5,473 nucleotides of DNA from Bacillota bacterium (GCA_023434855.1 JAEYSJ010000381.1:1-5473); one strand, 5' to 3'. Numbered from the stretch's first letter, positions 1 to 5,370 are shown. Numbers and translations: made by a program. The notes: generated from the sequence alone by a model not told the origin.

Positions 1-2
1 TA

Positions 3-938
3 GAGGACTATGTAAAGCCCAATGTAAGAATAAAGTCATTTGATAAGTATGAGGGCTGTTTATGTGATTATGTAAAACCTAAGTTTGGCAGTATGCAGTT
101 ATCTAAAGTAAAAGAGCCCGACTTACAGAGATTTTTCATTTGGTTATTATCTGAAGGCGGAAGAAAAGGCCAGGGCTTATCCACCAGTACAGTAAAGGCA
201 ACAAGACGATATTTGAGTATGTGCTTTGACCAGGCTATAAGGTCCGGATTACTTGTAAAAAATGTGGTAAAGGATACGAGGCCTATTAAACTAGTAAAGA
301 AAGATATTATGCCATTAGATAGAGAGCAAGCTGCAGCGTTAACCAATATTGCTAAGAGTACCGGTGAAATGCAGCATATTGCCATCTTACTGGCATTATC
401 TACAGGTATGAGGCTTGGTGAGTTATTCGGTCTTAAATGGGATTGTGTTGATTTAAATAAAGGCGTAATTCAGGTAGTTAGGGCCCTAGTCACCAGTAAG
501 TCAGGGCAGTTATTTCAAGAGCCGAAGACGGCGGCATCTCGCCGAAAAATACCGCTGCCGGCAGATGTGAATAAGGAGCTTAAAAAGTATAGGAAATGGC
601 AGGACTGGCAACGGCATTTAATGGGCGATAAGTGGGAAGAAAATGACTTGGTTTTAGCTAATAATTATGGCCGGGCAGTTGATACAAGTAATTTTACATC
701 CAGGTATTTCAAAGCTATGTTAGTCCAGGCAGGCGTCGATCGCAGTGTGAAATTTCATGACTTACGGCATACTCATGCAACGCTACTGCTGCTAAAGGGG
801 GTAAATGTGAAAGTGGTGGCAGAGCGGCTGGGGCATACGAGCATAAAGATGACACTGGATACATATAGCCATGTGCTTCCGGATATGCAGGAGGCGGCGG
901 TAAGGGCATTGGATGGATTATTTATAAAAACAATGTGA
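3..938 (+). CDS. Tyrosine recombinase / phage-type integrase, 5' end outside the window
   Basis: This is a site-specific recombinase of the tyrosine integrase family that would integrate and excise the element carrying it. The frame is open from the left edge, so the start codon and the N-terminal arm-binding domain lie outside; 311 residues are visible. Roughly the first 95 form the helical core-binding domain and the rest the catalytic domain. The full catalytic set is present: Arg in TGMRLGE (codon 411-413), a Lys-containing hairpin around EPKTAASRRK, the HDLRH box with His (756-758) and Arg (765-767), His in RLGH (834-836), and the nucleophile Tyr in DTYSH (864-866). It should therefore be active if the missing N-terminus is intact. 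It reads towards the tRNA fragment at 4164-4208, its likely attachment site, with the three-gene operon in between. Internal ATG codons such as the one at 93 are not plausible starts, because the core-binding domain continues upstream of them. Confidence 0.95.
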   Translation, partial: EDYVKPNVRIKSFDKYEGCLCDYVKPKFGSMQLSKVKEPDLQRFFIWLLSEGGRKGQGLSTSTVKATRRYLSMCFDQAIRSGLLVKNVVKDTRPIKLVKKDIMPLDREQAAALTNIAKSTGEMQHIAILLALSTGMRLGELFGLKWDCVDLNKGVIQVVRALVTSKSGQLFQEPKTAASRRKIPLPADVNKELKKYRKWQDWQRHLMGDKWEENDLVLANNYGRAVDTSNFTSRYFKAMLVQAGVDRSVKFHDLRHTHATLLLLKGVNVKVVAERLGHTSIKMTLDTYSHVLPDMQEAAVRALDGLFIKTM

Positions 939-1242
939 TAATACTTATGCTAAAAAATTCCTAACAGTTTGCATATTGAGAAGTTCTTACTACACACAAT
1001 AATCTGCCAAGTAGCTCGTTGTCTCCTAACTAATTTATTGGAAAAATTTAATATTGCTTATATTCAAGATATAAATCTGAGTTTAAAGGATTATATTTCA
1101 ATCCATGGACTAAGTTTTTTGGGTGATTTTTGTACGTATAATTAGTAGGGGGCTGTTGGAAAGCGCTTGAGGGGGATTACAAAATCACAATAAGTGTAAA
1201 TAAATAGTTTATTTATCTTTATTTTTGCAGGATTTTTCCATT

Positions 1243-1271
1243 TTGAAAGAAACTAATATATATTATATTAG
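1243..1271 (+). promoter_or_regulatory. Candidate sigma-A promoter of the three-gene operon
   Basis: A TTGAAA hexamer (1243-1248) is followed after 17 nt by TATTAG (1266-1271). Initiation would fall near 1278, giving a leader of about 45 nt before the protease start codon. The -10 match is only moderate, and the surrounding DNA is AT-rich enough to give such matches by chance. Its overlap with a perfect inverted repeat makes it more credible as a controlled promoter. Confidence 0.4.
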
Positions 1272-1278
1272 TTTCTTT
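1246..1278. repeat. Perfect 15-bp inverted repeat, possible operator
   Basis: The arm AAAGAAACTAATATA (1246-1260) is repeated exactly as its reverse complement at 1264-1278, separated by 3 nt. The repeat covers most of the candidate promoter and ends about 46 bp before the protease start codon. A dimeric repressor bound here would block transcription of the operon. A weak terminator is the alternative, but the stem is nearly all A/T and no run of T follows it. Confidence 0.55.
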
Positions 1279-1310
1279 ATGGAATACCGTATCCTCTAAT
1301 GATTGAATAC

Positions 1311-1317
1311 GGGAGGG
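1311..1317 (+). promoter_or_regulatory. Ribosome binding site of the ImmA/IrrE-type protease
   Basis: GGGAGGG lies 6 nt before the ATG at 1324. It decides the start against an in-frame TTG at 1303, which lies upstream of this site and has no comparable site of its own. Confidence 0.85.
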
Positions 1318-1323
1318 ATTTTA

Positions 1324-1851
1324 ATGGATAGAGTTATGCGAGAAAAAATAAATCAAATAGCCCAAGCTGTGAGGGAAAGCTTTGATATACAAGTTCCTGT
1401 ACTGGATATGGAACATGTAGTAAGTGAATTAGGTGGAACTATTGAGCGCGATTTTATGCTAACTGAATTTGCAGATGGAAAAATCGAAAAACTTAAAGAT
1501 TCAGATTTAGCCTTTAGAATCTCAATTTCACCACTCCAACCAGAGACTAGACAAAGATTTTCAATAGCACATGAGATTGGACATTTGTTTATTCATATGG
1601 GCTATATGATTGATGATGATCTATGGAATAGTCCAGGGACTTATTATCGAAAACAAAGTGGAGAAGTAGAGTATCATGCAAATGAATTTGCTGCTGCTTT
1701 TCTTATGCCGAAGGAAGAGTATCGTCAAAAATTATTTGAGAATCAAATTGGAGAAAATAAGTTTAATTTAGGAACCGTAGCGGAGTATTTTGGTGTTTCA
1801 TTGGAAGCAGCTGTAAATCGCGGCAGGTGGTTGGGCTTCTTGTCATGGTAA
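1324..1851 (+). CDS. ImmA/IrrE-family zinc metallopeptidase
   Basis: This is a 175-residue soluble protein of the ImmA/IrrE (DUF955) family. These peptidases usually cleave a partner repressor to switch on mobile-element, DNA-damage or defence genes. The zinc-binding HEIGH motif is at residues 83-87 inside RFSIAHEIGHLFIH, and a downstream E-x-x-A-N-x-F-A signature (E116 to A123, followed by AAFLMP) supplies the likely third ligand, E116. The catalytic site looks intact. The N-terminal 70 residues form the helical and sheet lead-in typical of the family. There is no fused helix-turn-helix and no repressor gene beside it. The start is ATG 1324 after a strong GGGAGGG. Its stop overlaps the next gene's start in ATGGTAA, so it is probably co-translated with the cyclase gene. 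By analogy with CapP, the ImmA-like protease that cleaves the CapH repressor of CBASS operons, it may control or activate this operon; that role is inference. Confidence 0.9.
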   Translation: MDRVMREKINQIAQAVRESFDIQVPVLDMEHVVSELGGTIERDFMLTEFADGKIEKLKDSDLAFRISISPLQPETRQRFSIAHEIGHLFIHMGYMIDDDLWNSPGTYYRKQSGEVEYHANEFAAAFLMPKEEYRQKLFENQIGENKFNLGTVAEYFGVSLEAAVNRGRWLGFLSW

Positions 1852-3218
1852 TATCTAAACAAAAGTTACAGTCCTTAGTAAAAGAATTGCATAGTTCTTA
1901 TGATGATGACAAACAAGAGTTAATCTTGTTTGTCTCTTTTGATATTGTAAATTCAAGTAAATATAAAACCTCAAATTATCATAATTGGTTTATGGTTCTT
2001 GATGTTATTTTTAAGAGAATAAGAACAGAAGTTTTGATGCGAATTGATAAAACAGAACCTTGGCGGAGTATTGGCGACGAAATAGTTTTTATTTTGCGAA
2101 TAACTTGTAGAGAAGAAGTAGAGCATGCGATACAAACGACATTTAAAATTCTAAATGATATATCAAAGTTAATTAAGAGTGGTGACATATACCAGAACAC
2201 TACTATTGAACAATCTGAAATAGATATACTAAGACAACAAAGTATTTTATCTCTTAAGGCATCTGCATGGATTGCAGTAGTTTCAAATACGCCCAAAAGA
2301 AATGTTCTGAATGTTATGTATATGTCGCAAACGGAAGATGGCTTTCCTTGTTTTGAATTTCAAGGAAACGATATAGATACGGGTTTTAGAGTATCTAAAA
2401 ACACAAGAGATAGAAGATTAACATTATGTTTCGAGTTGGCTTATTTGATGTCCGAAAATAGCAAGGAAAACTCTAATCTATATATTATTTCATATCAGAG
2501 GTTGAAAGGTATCTGGGATAATCGGTTATATCCTGTTATCTGGTATCATGATAGTGATGTTGCGATGAGTACATTAGAAAATAGTTTTTATTATGATGAA
2601 GATGAAGAAGATGAATTAATTAAGGATTATTTTAGAAGAAAAGACGGGAAAAGTATTCGAGATAAAATTGATGGAAATATATTTTTTGAGTTAGATAAAA
2701 TAGCTAAAGACCGGAATATGCAATATAAATTATCTAAAATTAAAGAATGTTTTTTAAATACACGTACTTGTACGGAAAAAATAATTGACTCGAATTTTTC
2801 TCAGGAAATTCATTGTGTTGCAGTGTGTTTAGATCGTGAAAATAAAAGGGTTTTAATGTTCAAGAGGAGTAAAACATTAAATAATTTCCCCGGGAAATGG
2901 GAATTTGGTTGCTCGGTTGTTAAGAAAAATATTACTTTTGAAGATAATTTGGAAAAAGATTATAAAATGTATTTCAATATTGATATTAAGGTATTACGCC
3001 CATTTAAAACTTATAATTTTACTGATGAGAAGAAAGGGCAAGTTTTAGGAGTACGTTTTATTGCTGAAATTCTCAATGCTGAGAATATAAAATGTAATGA
3101 AAAGTACTCTGAGTATAGATATATAGACCTGAATAATATTGATGAGATAGATAAAGAGGAGTACATTGATTATGAAGACTTTAAATTAATAATTAATGAG
3201 GTACTAACTAATGGGTGA
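1845..3218 (+). CDS. Class III nucleotide cyclase-like protein with C-terminal degenerate Nudix domain (Pycsar-type cyclase candidate)
   Basis: This 457-residue protein probably makes a cyclic nucleotide signal. Residues about 25-245 resemble a class III cyclase. The two metal-binding aspartates fit D33 (in LFVSFDIVNSS) and D78 (in RSIGDEIVFIL), 45 residues apart against about 44 in classical enzymes. A sheet-like stretch KASAWIAVV is at 138-146. The motif GNDIDTGFR (174-182) lines up without gaps with the G-x-x-V-N-x-A-x-R catalytic motif, with Asp replacing Asn and the Arg kept. An LKG near 220-222 fits the last strands. An acidic run follows at 251-257. Residues about 321-457 form a Nudix fold (VLMFKRS, then PGKWEF) whose catalytic box has lost its key glutamates (D372, M375, Y376). 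Start: I chose ATG 1845, which overlaps the protease stop; an in-frame GTG at 1827 would add six residues. The AGGTGG at 1825-1830 is rather far from 1845, so translational coupling is likely. The adjacent Pycsar-type membrane effector supports a pyrimidine cyclase role, but substrate choice cannot be read here. Confidence 0.75.
   Translation: MVISKQKLQSLVKELHSSYDDDKQELILFVSFDIVNSSKYKTSNYHNWFMVLDVIFKRIRTEVLMRIDKTEPWRSIGDEIVFILRITCREEVEHAIQTTFKILNDISKLIKSGDIYQNTTIEQSEIDILRQQSILSLKASAWIAVVSNTPKRNVLNVMYMSQTEDGFPCFEFQGNDIDTGFRVSKNTRDRRLTLCFELAYLMSENSKENSNLYIISYQRLKGIWDNRLYPVIWYHDSDVAMSTLENSFYYDEDEEDELIKDYFRRKDGKSIRDKIDGNIFFELDKIAKDRNMQYKLSKIKECFLNTRTCTEKIIDSNFSQEIHCVAVCLDRENKRVLMFKRSKTLNNFPGKWEFGCSVVKKNITFEDNLEKDYKMYFNIDIKVLRPFKTYNFTDEKKGQVLGVRFIAEILNAENIKCNEKYSEYRYIDLNNIDEIDKEEYIDYEDFKLIINEVLTNG
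3198..3202 (+). promoter_or_regulatory. Ribosome binding site of the membrane effector gene
   Basis: GAGGT inside the end of the cyclase gene lies 8 nt before the ATG at 3211. The effector thus has its own ribosome site as well as an 8-nt overlap with the cyclase frame. Confidence 0.7.
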
Positions 3219-3993
3219 TGCTGATTTCAACCATAATCAATTTAAAAGATATATTTTAGATAAAAATTTTAATAGATATGATTTTTATATAGAAAAAGCA
3301 GATGAAAAGGCAAACTTTTTATTAGCATTTTCTGGAGCCTTGTGCGTTGGGTTGCTTTCACAAATTGATACTCTGTTTTCAAAAATTCCACACTTAACTG
3401 CATTTTATATACCTTTTCTTATAGTCATTACTATATCGGTGTTGTTACTTGGGGCAACTGCTTTTTTTGCGTGTCACGTCTTATTTCCGAGGGCTCCGCT
3501 CAGTCGCTCTCCACAGTCGGTCTTTTATTTTAATGATGTTAGACAGCATAAGGAAAATTTGTCGAGGTACCTGGACTTGTTAGATCAGGATGAAACAAAA
3601 TTGATTGAAGATATGGCAAGTCAAAATATAGCTTTGGCATCTATATGCAGTGAAAAGATGAGTAATGTTAAGAATGCTACTCGGTGTTTAATAGGGGCTG
3701 TAATAGTAATATTTGTATTTTTAATAGCTATTTTAACTAAACAGAGTTTTTATTCTAATGAAATTAGATCTAAGTATAATGAAGCTATAGCAATTGAGGA
3801 AAGCGGAGCGACGTTGCATTATAGCCTTGCCAGACAATATGCTCAAAACGGAGACAGTGATTCGGCAATAGACGAATTAGAAAAAACAATACAACTAGAT
3901 AAACGCTTTATTGAAATTATTAAAGAAGAGCAATGGTTTAAAAGCCTTAAGGATTCAAAGCAGTTTAGGGAGTTAACAGCAAAGGAAAACTAG
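3211..3993 (+). CDS. Pycsar-type transmembrane effector (PycTM-like) with C-terminal TPR-like segment
   Basis: This 260-residue membrane protein is probably the killing effector of the operon. Residues 23-50 hold the D-x-KA-x-x-LLA-x-x-G pattern (ADEKANFLLAFSGAL) that opens the Pycsar transmembrane effector family (DUF5706-like) and runs into the first membrane helix (about 36-52). A second helix spans about 66-91 and ends in FPR. A cytoplasmic helical stretch follows, with the family's Q-x-x-x-LA-x-I-x-x-x-K pattern (Q138 to K149), then a third membrane helix at about 160-176. In characterised Pycsar systems the TM effector responds to cyclic CMP or UMP by damaging the inner membrane. Residues about 200-233 form one TPR-like helix pair (LHYSLARQYAQNGD, then AIDELEKTIQLD), and the last 20 residues look like a capping helix. 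I see no signal peptide and no canonical cyclic-nucleotide-binding fold, so where the ligand binds is open. It overlaps the cyclase by 8 nt. No clear terminator follows. Confidence 0.8.
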   Translation: MGDADFNHNQFKRYILDKNFNRYDFYIEKADEKANFLLAFSGALCVGLLSQIDTLFSKIPHLTAFYIPFLIVITISVLLLGATAFFACHVLFPRAPLSRSPQSVFYFNDVRQHKENLSRYLDLLDQDETKLIEDMASQNIALASICSEKMSNVKNATRCLIGAVIVIFVFLIAILTKQSFYSNEIRSKYNEAIAIEESGATLHYSLARQYAQNGDSDSAIDELEKTIQLDKRFIEIIKEEQWFKSLKDSKQFRELTAKEN

Positions 3994-4163
3994 TCAGGAT
4001 TATGTCGGCGTGAGGTTATAGAGAATGGGTAGGAACGTGGGTAGGAATAGCCAGTAAAAAATAGTAGAATTTATATAACGAGTAAACAACTATATGCCGC
4101 AAACCCTTGATTATATTGAATTTGTAACAAATACATAAAACTAGTAAAAGTCCAGTTTTCCAA
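3994..4163. other. Right end of the mobile element, non-coding
   Basis: These 170 bp between the effector and the tRNA fragment hold no gene and no obvious terminator. They carry the tandem TGGGTAGGAA repeats annotated separately. By position they would be the arm of the attachment site inside the element. The exact crossover point cannot be fixed without the left end or an empty site. Confidence 0.6.
4026..4047 (+). repeat. Two TGGGTAGGAA direct repeats, candidate integrase arm sites
   Basis: TGGGTAGGAA occurs at 4026-4035 and again at 4038-4047, a 12-bp period. Short direct repeats just inside an attachment site are typical arm-type binding sites for the N-terminal domain of tyrosine integrases. 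Their place about 115 bp from the tRNA fragment fits, but two copies of a 10-mer are modest evidence. Confidence 0.45.
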
Positions 4164-4208
4164 TTCCCAAGCCGTGGGTCGCGAGTTCGAATCTCGTTGC
4201 CCGCTCCA
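4164..4208 (+). tRNA. 3' half of a tRNA, probably Gly (CCC): attR of the integrated element
   Basis: The sequence folds as the 3' part of a tRNA. It has anticodon loop TTCCCAA (4164-4170, anticodon CCC), the 3' strand of the anticodon stem (4171-4175), a 5-nt variable loop, T stem GCGAG/CTCGT around loop TTCGAAT (4181-4197), acceptor strand TGCCCGC (4198-4204), discriminator T and encoded CCA (4206-4208). The 5' half is missing: the bases before 4164 do not pair with the anticodon stem and show no D arm. This is what remains when an element integrates in the 3' end of a tRNA gene and the intact gene is rebuilt at the far end. The element therefore lies on the left and the host on the right. 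The fragment itself is not a working tRNA. Gly(CCC) is inferred from the loop and acceptor strand only. Confidence 0.85.
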
Positions 4209-4219
4209 AGTATATCAAG

Positions 4220-4247
4220 GCTCCAGGCAGTTTGCCTGGAGCTTTTT
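4220..4247 (+). terminator. Rho-independent terminator behind the tRNA fragment
   Basis: A perfect 10-bp stem GCTCCAGGCA (4220-4229) / TGCCTGGAGC (4233-4242) with a 3-nt loop is followed by TTTTT (4243-4247). It begins 12 nt after the CCA end, so it was originally the terminator of the tRNA gene. Now it should stop read-through from the defence-like operon into the chromosome. Confidence 0.9.
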
Positions 4248-4437
4248 CGTCATGTTTGTATGCTATTAGTATGCTATGGCGCTTTTTACAGTAACTAGAG
4301 ATAAAATTTATTACAAAGTGCATATTTGCAAGATTAGTTATCAGAAGGATTTCTGACATGTTGGAGTTGATTTCCATGAGGGGTGTGTATCCTCATACAT
4401 CATTACTACTTGGGTAGAGGGGTGATTAGGCAGTTTG

Positions 4438-4504
4438 TAAAAAATATCGCACTTAGCTAAACGTTAGTAAGAAAAGCCTACGTTAATGCTGCAAAGTGCG
4501 ATAT
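4438..4504 (-). terminator. Terminator of the nitroreductase gene
   Basis: The 11-bp arms ATATCGCACTT (4444-4454) and AAGTGCGATAT (4494-4504) pair exactly. The 39 nt between them can form a second imperfect stem (TAAACGTTAG region against CTACGTTAA region). On the minus strand the structure is followed by a run of six T. It lies about 60 bp beyond the nitroreductase stop codon. Confidence 0.7.
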
Positions 4505-4564
4505 CTAAAAATGTGCATATTAGATTTTTATATAACCACTAAGTGGTAGGAAGTATGTTGCTTT

Positions 4565-5215
4565 TTAACGCCAAATTTGAAAAATATTGCCTTCGGGTTT
4601 GCGCGGACTAACTACAAAATTCTTCGATGGATACCCTAAGATAATTGCTGCAGTAATAATTTCTGAGGTATCTAAGTTGAAATAAGACTTAATTTCAGAA
4701 TATTGGGAGCTGTTCACACTCGATAATTCATTGTCAATTTCACCAACGATGCATGCACCAAGCCCTTGATTTGTCGCCTCTAAAATCATAAACCCGTACG
4801 CAATTCCCATGTTTTCAAAAGTTCGCGCCATTAAAGAAGAAGATGTATTAGCAAGTGCTTGGGCTATCTGGTTATTAAGAAAAGTTTTGTCGATATCTTC
4901 ATTAGACATGGTGACACCTGTATTAGAAAGCAAATCTCGCAAACAATCTCTTTGATGGTTGCGTTCCCATGCTGCTAATGTGCCAACACATAAAATAACT
5001 GCTGGAGCTTTTCGTATTAGCGCACCTATTGAAAATCCTTCAGCTAACTTGGTTTTGTCTTCTTCTCCTGTAATAGCAATAAAGCGCCACGGTTGTATGT
5101 TTTTCCAAGATGGAGCTCTTCTTCCTGCGCTCATAATACTAAAAAGTTTTTCTTCCTCTACAGGTTGATTTGTAAATTTCCTTACACTTTTCCATTCAGT
5201 AATTTGTTTTAACAT
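4565..5215 (-). CDS. Nitroreductase-family FMN-dependent oxidoreductase
   Basis: This 216-residue protein belongs to the nitroreductase family: FMN flavoproteins, normally dimeric and cytoplasmic, that reduce nitroaromatics, quinones or related compounds with NAD(P)H. The FMN-phosphate-binding start is visible as WKSVRKF (8-14), followed by GRRAPSWKNIQPWRF (31-45), the usual APS-x-x-N-x-QPW segment. GLGACIVG (151-158) and the C-terminal LGYPSK match the second flavin-contact region. Length is normal. The start is the minus-strand ATG at 5215, with GGGAGGA 5 nt upstream; a longer reading from 5251 would ignore that site. It is a single-gene unit with its own terminator and lies outside the mobile element. 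The upstream region carries paired palindromes and probably a divergent regulator gene beyond the window, a common layout for redox- or drug-responsive nitroreductases. The substrate cannot be told from sequence. Confidence 0.92.
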   Translation of the reverse strand: MLKQITEWKSVRKFTNQPVEEEKLFSIMSAGRRAPSWKNIQPWRFIAITGEEDKTKLAEGFSIGALIRKAPAVILCVGTLAAWERNHQRDCLRDLLSNTGVTMSNEDIDKTFLNNQIAQALANTSSSLMARTFENMGIAYGFMILEATNQGLGACIVGEIDNELSSVNSSQYSEIKSYFNLDTSEIITAAIILGYPSKNFVVSPRKPEGNIFQIWR

Positions 5216-5219
5216 TGTA

Positions 5220-5227
5220 ATCCTCCC
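5220..5227 (-). promoter_or_regulatory. Ribosome binding site of the nitroreductase
   Basis: On the minus strand GGGAGGAT lies 5 nt before the ATG at 5215. It selects this start over the in-frame upstream codon at 5251. Confidence 0.85.
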
Positions 5228-5250
5228 ATTAACATTTTTGTTTCTATACA

Positions 5251-5272
5251 AATATTTTGCATGAAAAATATT
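5251..5272. promoter_or_regulatory. Imperfect operator copy in the nitroreductase leader
   Basis: AATATTTT (5251-5258) and AAAATATT (5265-5272) are inverted around GCATGA. The left half shares ATATTTTGC-x-TG with the perfect palindrome at 5347-5370, so both are probably sites for one dimeric regulator. This copy lies between the candidate start of transcription and the ribosome site, a position suited to repression. Confidence 0.5.
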
Positions 5273-5303
5273 TAATCGAAAAATACCTTATAATTTATCG
5301 AGA

Positions 5304-5333
5304 TATTTAAGAGCACTTTTCGAAAAATGACAA
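5304..5333 (-). promoter_or_regulatory. Candidate promoter of the nitroreductase
   Basis: Read on the minus strand, TTGTCA (5333-5328) and TAAATA (5309-5304) are separated by 18 nt. Transcription would start near 5297, between the two palindromes. The hexamers match the sigma-A consensus fairly well, but the region is very AT-rich. Confidence 0.4.
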
Positions 5334-5346
5334 TTTCTTTTTTTGT

Positions 5347-5370
5347 ATATATTTTGCGTGCAAAATATAT
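5347..5370. promoter_or_regulatory. Perfect 11-bp palindrome, candidate MarR-type operator
   Basis: ATATATTTTGC (5347-5357) is exactly inverted at 5360-5370 with a 2-nt centre. It sits upstream of the candidate nitroreductase promoter and between two divergent genes. A winged-helix dimer of the MarR or HxlR kind would fit, probably encoded by the gene starting right of the window. The regulator family is inferred from layout and site shape only. Confidence 0.55.

Larger units (their letters stand above)
939..1323. other. Intergenic control region between integrase and operon
   Basis: This 385-bp AT-rich gap has no convincing gene on either strand; all frames are broken within a few tens of codons. 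Its right end carries a 15-bp inverted repeat, a candidate promoter and a strong ribosome binding site, annotated separately. Near 1197-1215 there is a weak A/T-only hairpin. I see no helix-turn-helix repressor gene here, although such a gene often sits next to an ImmA/IrrE protease. The rest holds nothing I can interpret. Confidence 0.7.
4209..4564. other. Chromosomal stretch without genes, between attR and the nitroreductase
   Basis: These 356 bp contain the tRNA terminator at the left and the nitroreductase terminator at the right, both annotated separately. In between are only minor inverted repeats, TCAGAA/TTCTGA (4341-4356) and ATGAGG/CCTCAT (4376-4396). An open frame on the minus strand here reads through the tRNA fragment and is spurious. 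I see no other gene. Confidence 0.65.

Noticed and set aside
68..385. Minus-strand open frame of 105 codons inside the integrase
   Set aside because: It is antisense to well-conserved integrase sequence, with no ribosome site and no recognisable domain.
715..909. Minus-strand proline-rich open frame inside the integrase catalytic region
   Set aside because: It lies opposite the HDLRH, LGH and Tyr motifs, and its composition is that of an antisense artefact.
1155..1172. A cre-like catabolite control site around AAGCGCTT
   Set aside because: The central 8-mer fits but the flanking positions of the consensus do not, and it lies far from the candidate promoter.
1197..1215. A/T-only hairpin TAAATAAA/TTTATTTA as the integrase terminator
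   Set aside because: The stem has no G or C pair and lies about 260 bp behind the integrase; too weak to call.
1905..2120. GGDEF or mCpol-type (CRISPR polymerase-like) signalling domain instead of a class III cyclase
   Set aside because: GDE at 77-79 is suggestive, but there is no GGDEF or GGDD motif. The 45-residue Asp spacing together with the downstream GNDIDTGFR motif fits class III cyclases better. A structural model would settle it.
1979..2296. Minus-strand open frame of 105 codons inside the cyclase gene
   Set aside because: It is a shadow of the cyclase domain and has no support of its own; the + strand motifs explain the sequence.
2808..3215. Active Nudix hydrolase such as MutT
   Set aside because: All the key glutamates of the Nudix box are replaced, so catalysis is unlikely despite the preserved fold signature.
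4141..4377. Minus-strand open frame of 78 codons reading RATRFELATHGLG near its end
   Set aside because: It is the antisense of the tRNA 3' half and its terminator. This peptide is a familiar false gene call opposite tRNAs, and the frame has no ribosome site.
4959..5168. Plus-strand open frame of 69 codons inside the nitroreductase
   Set aside because: It is antisense to the conserved FMN-binding segment and has no ribosome site.
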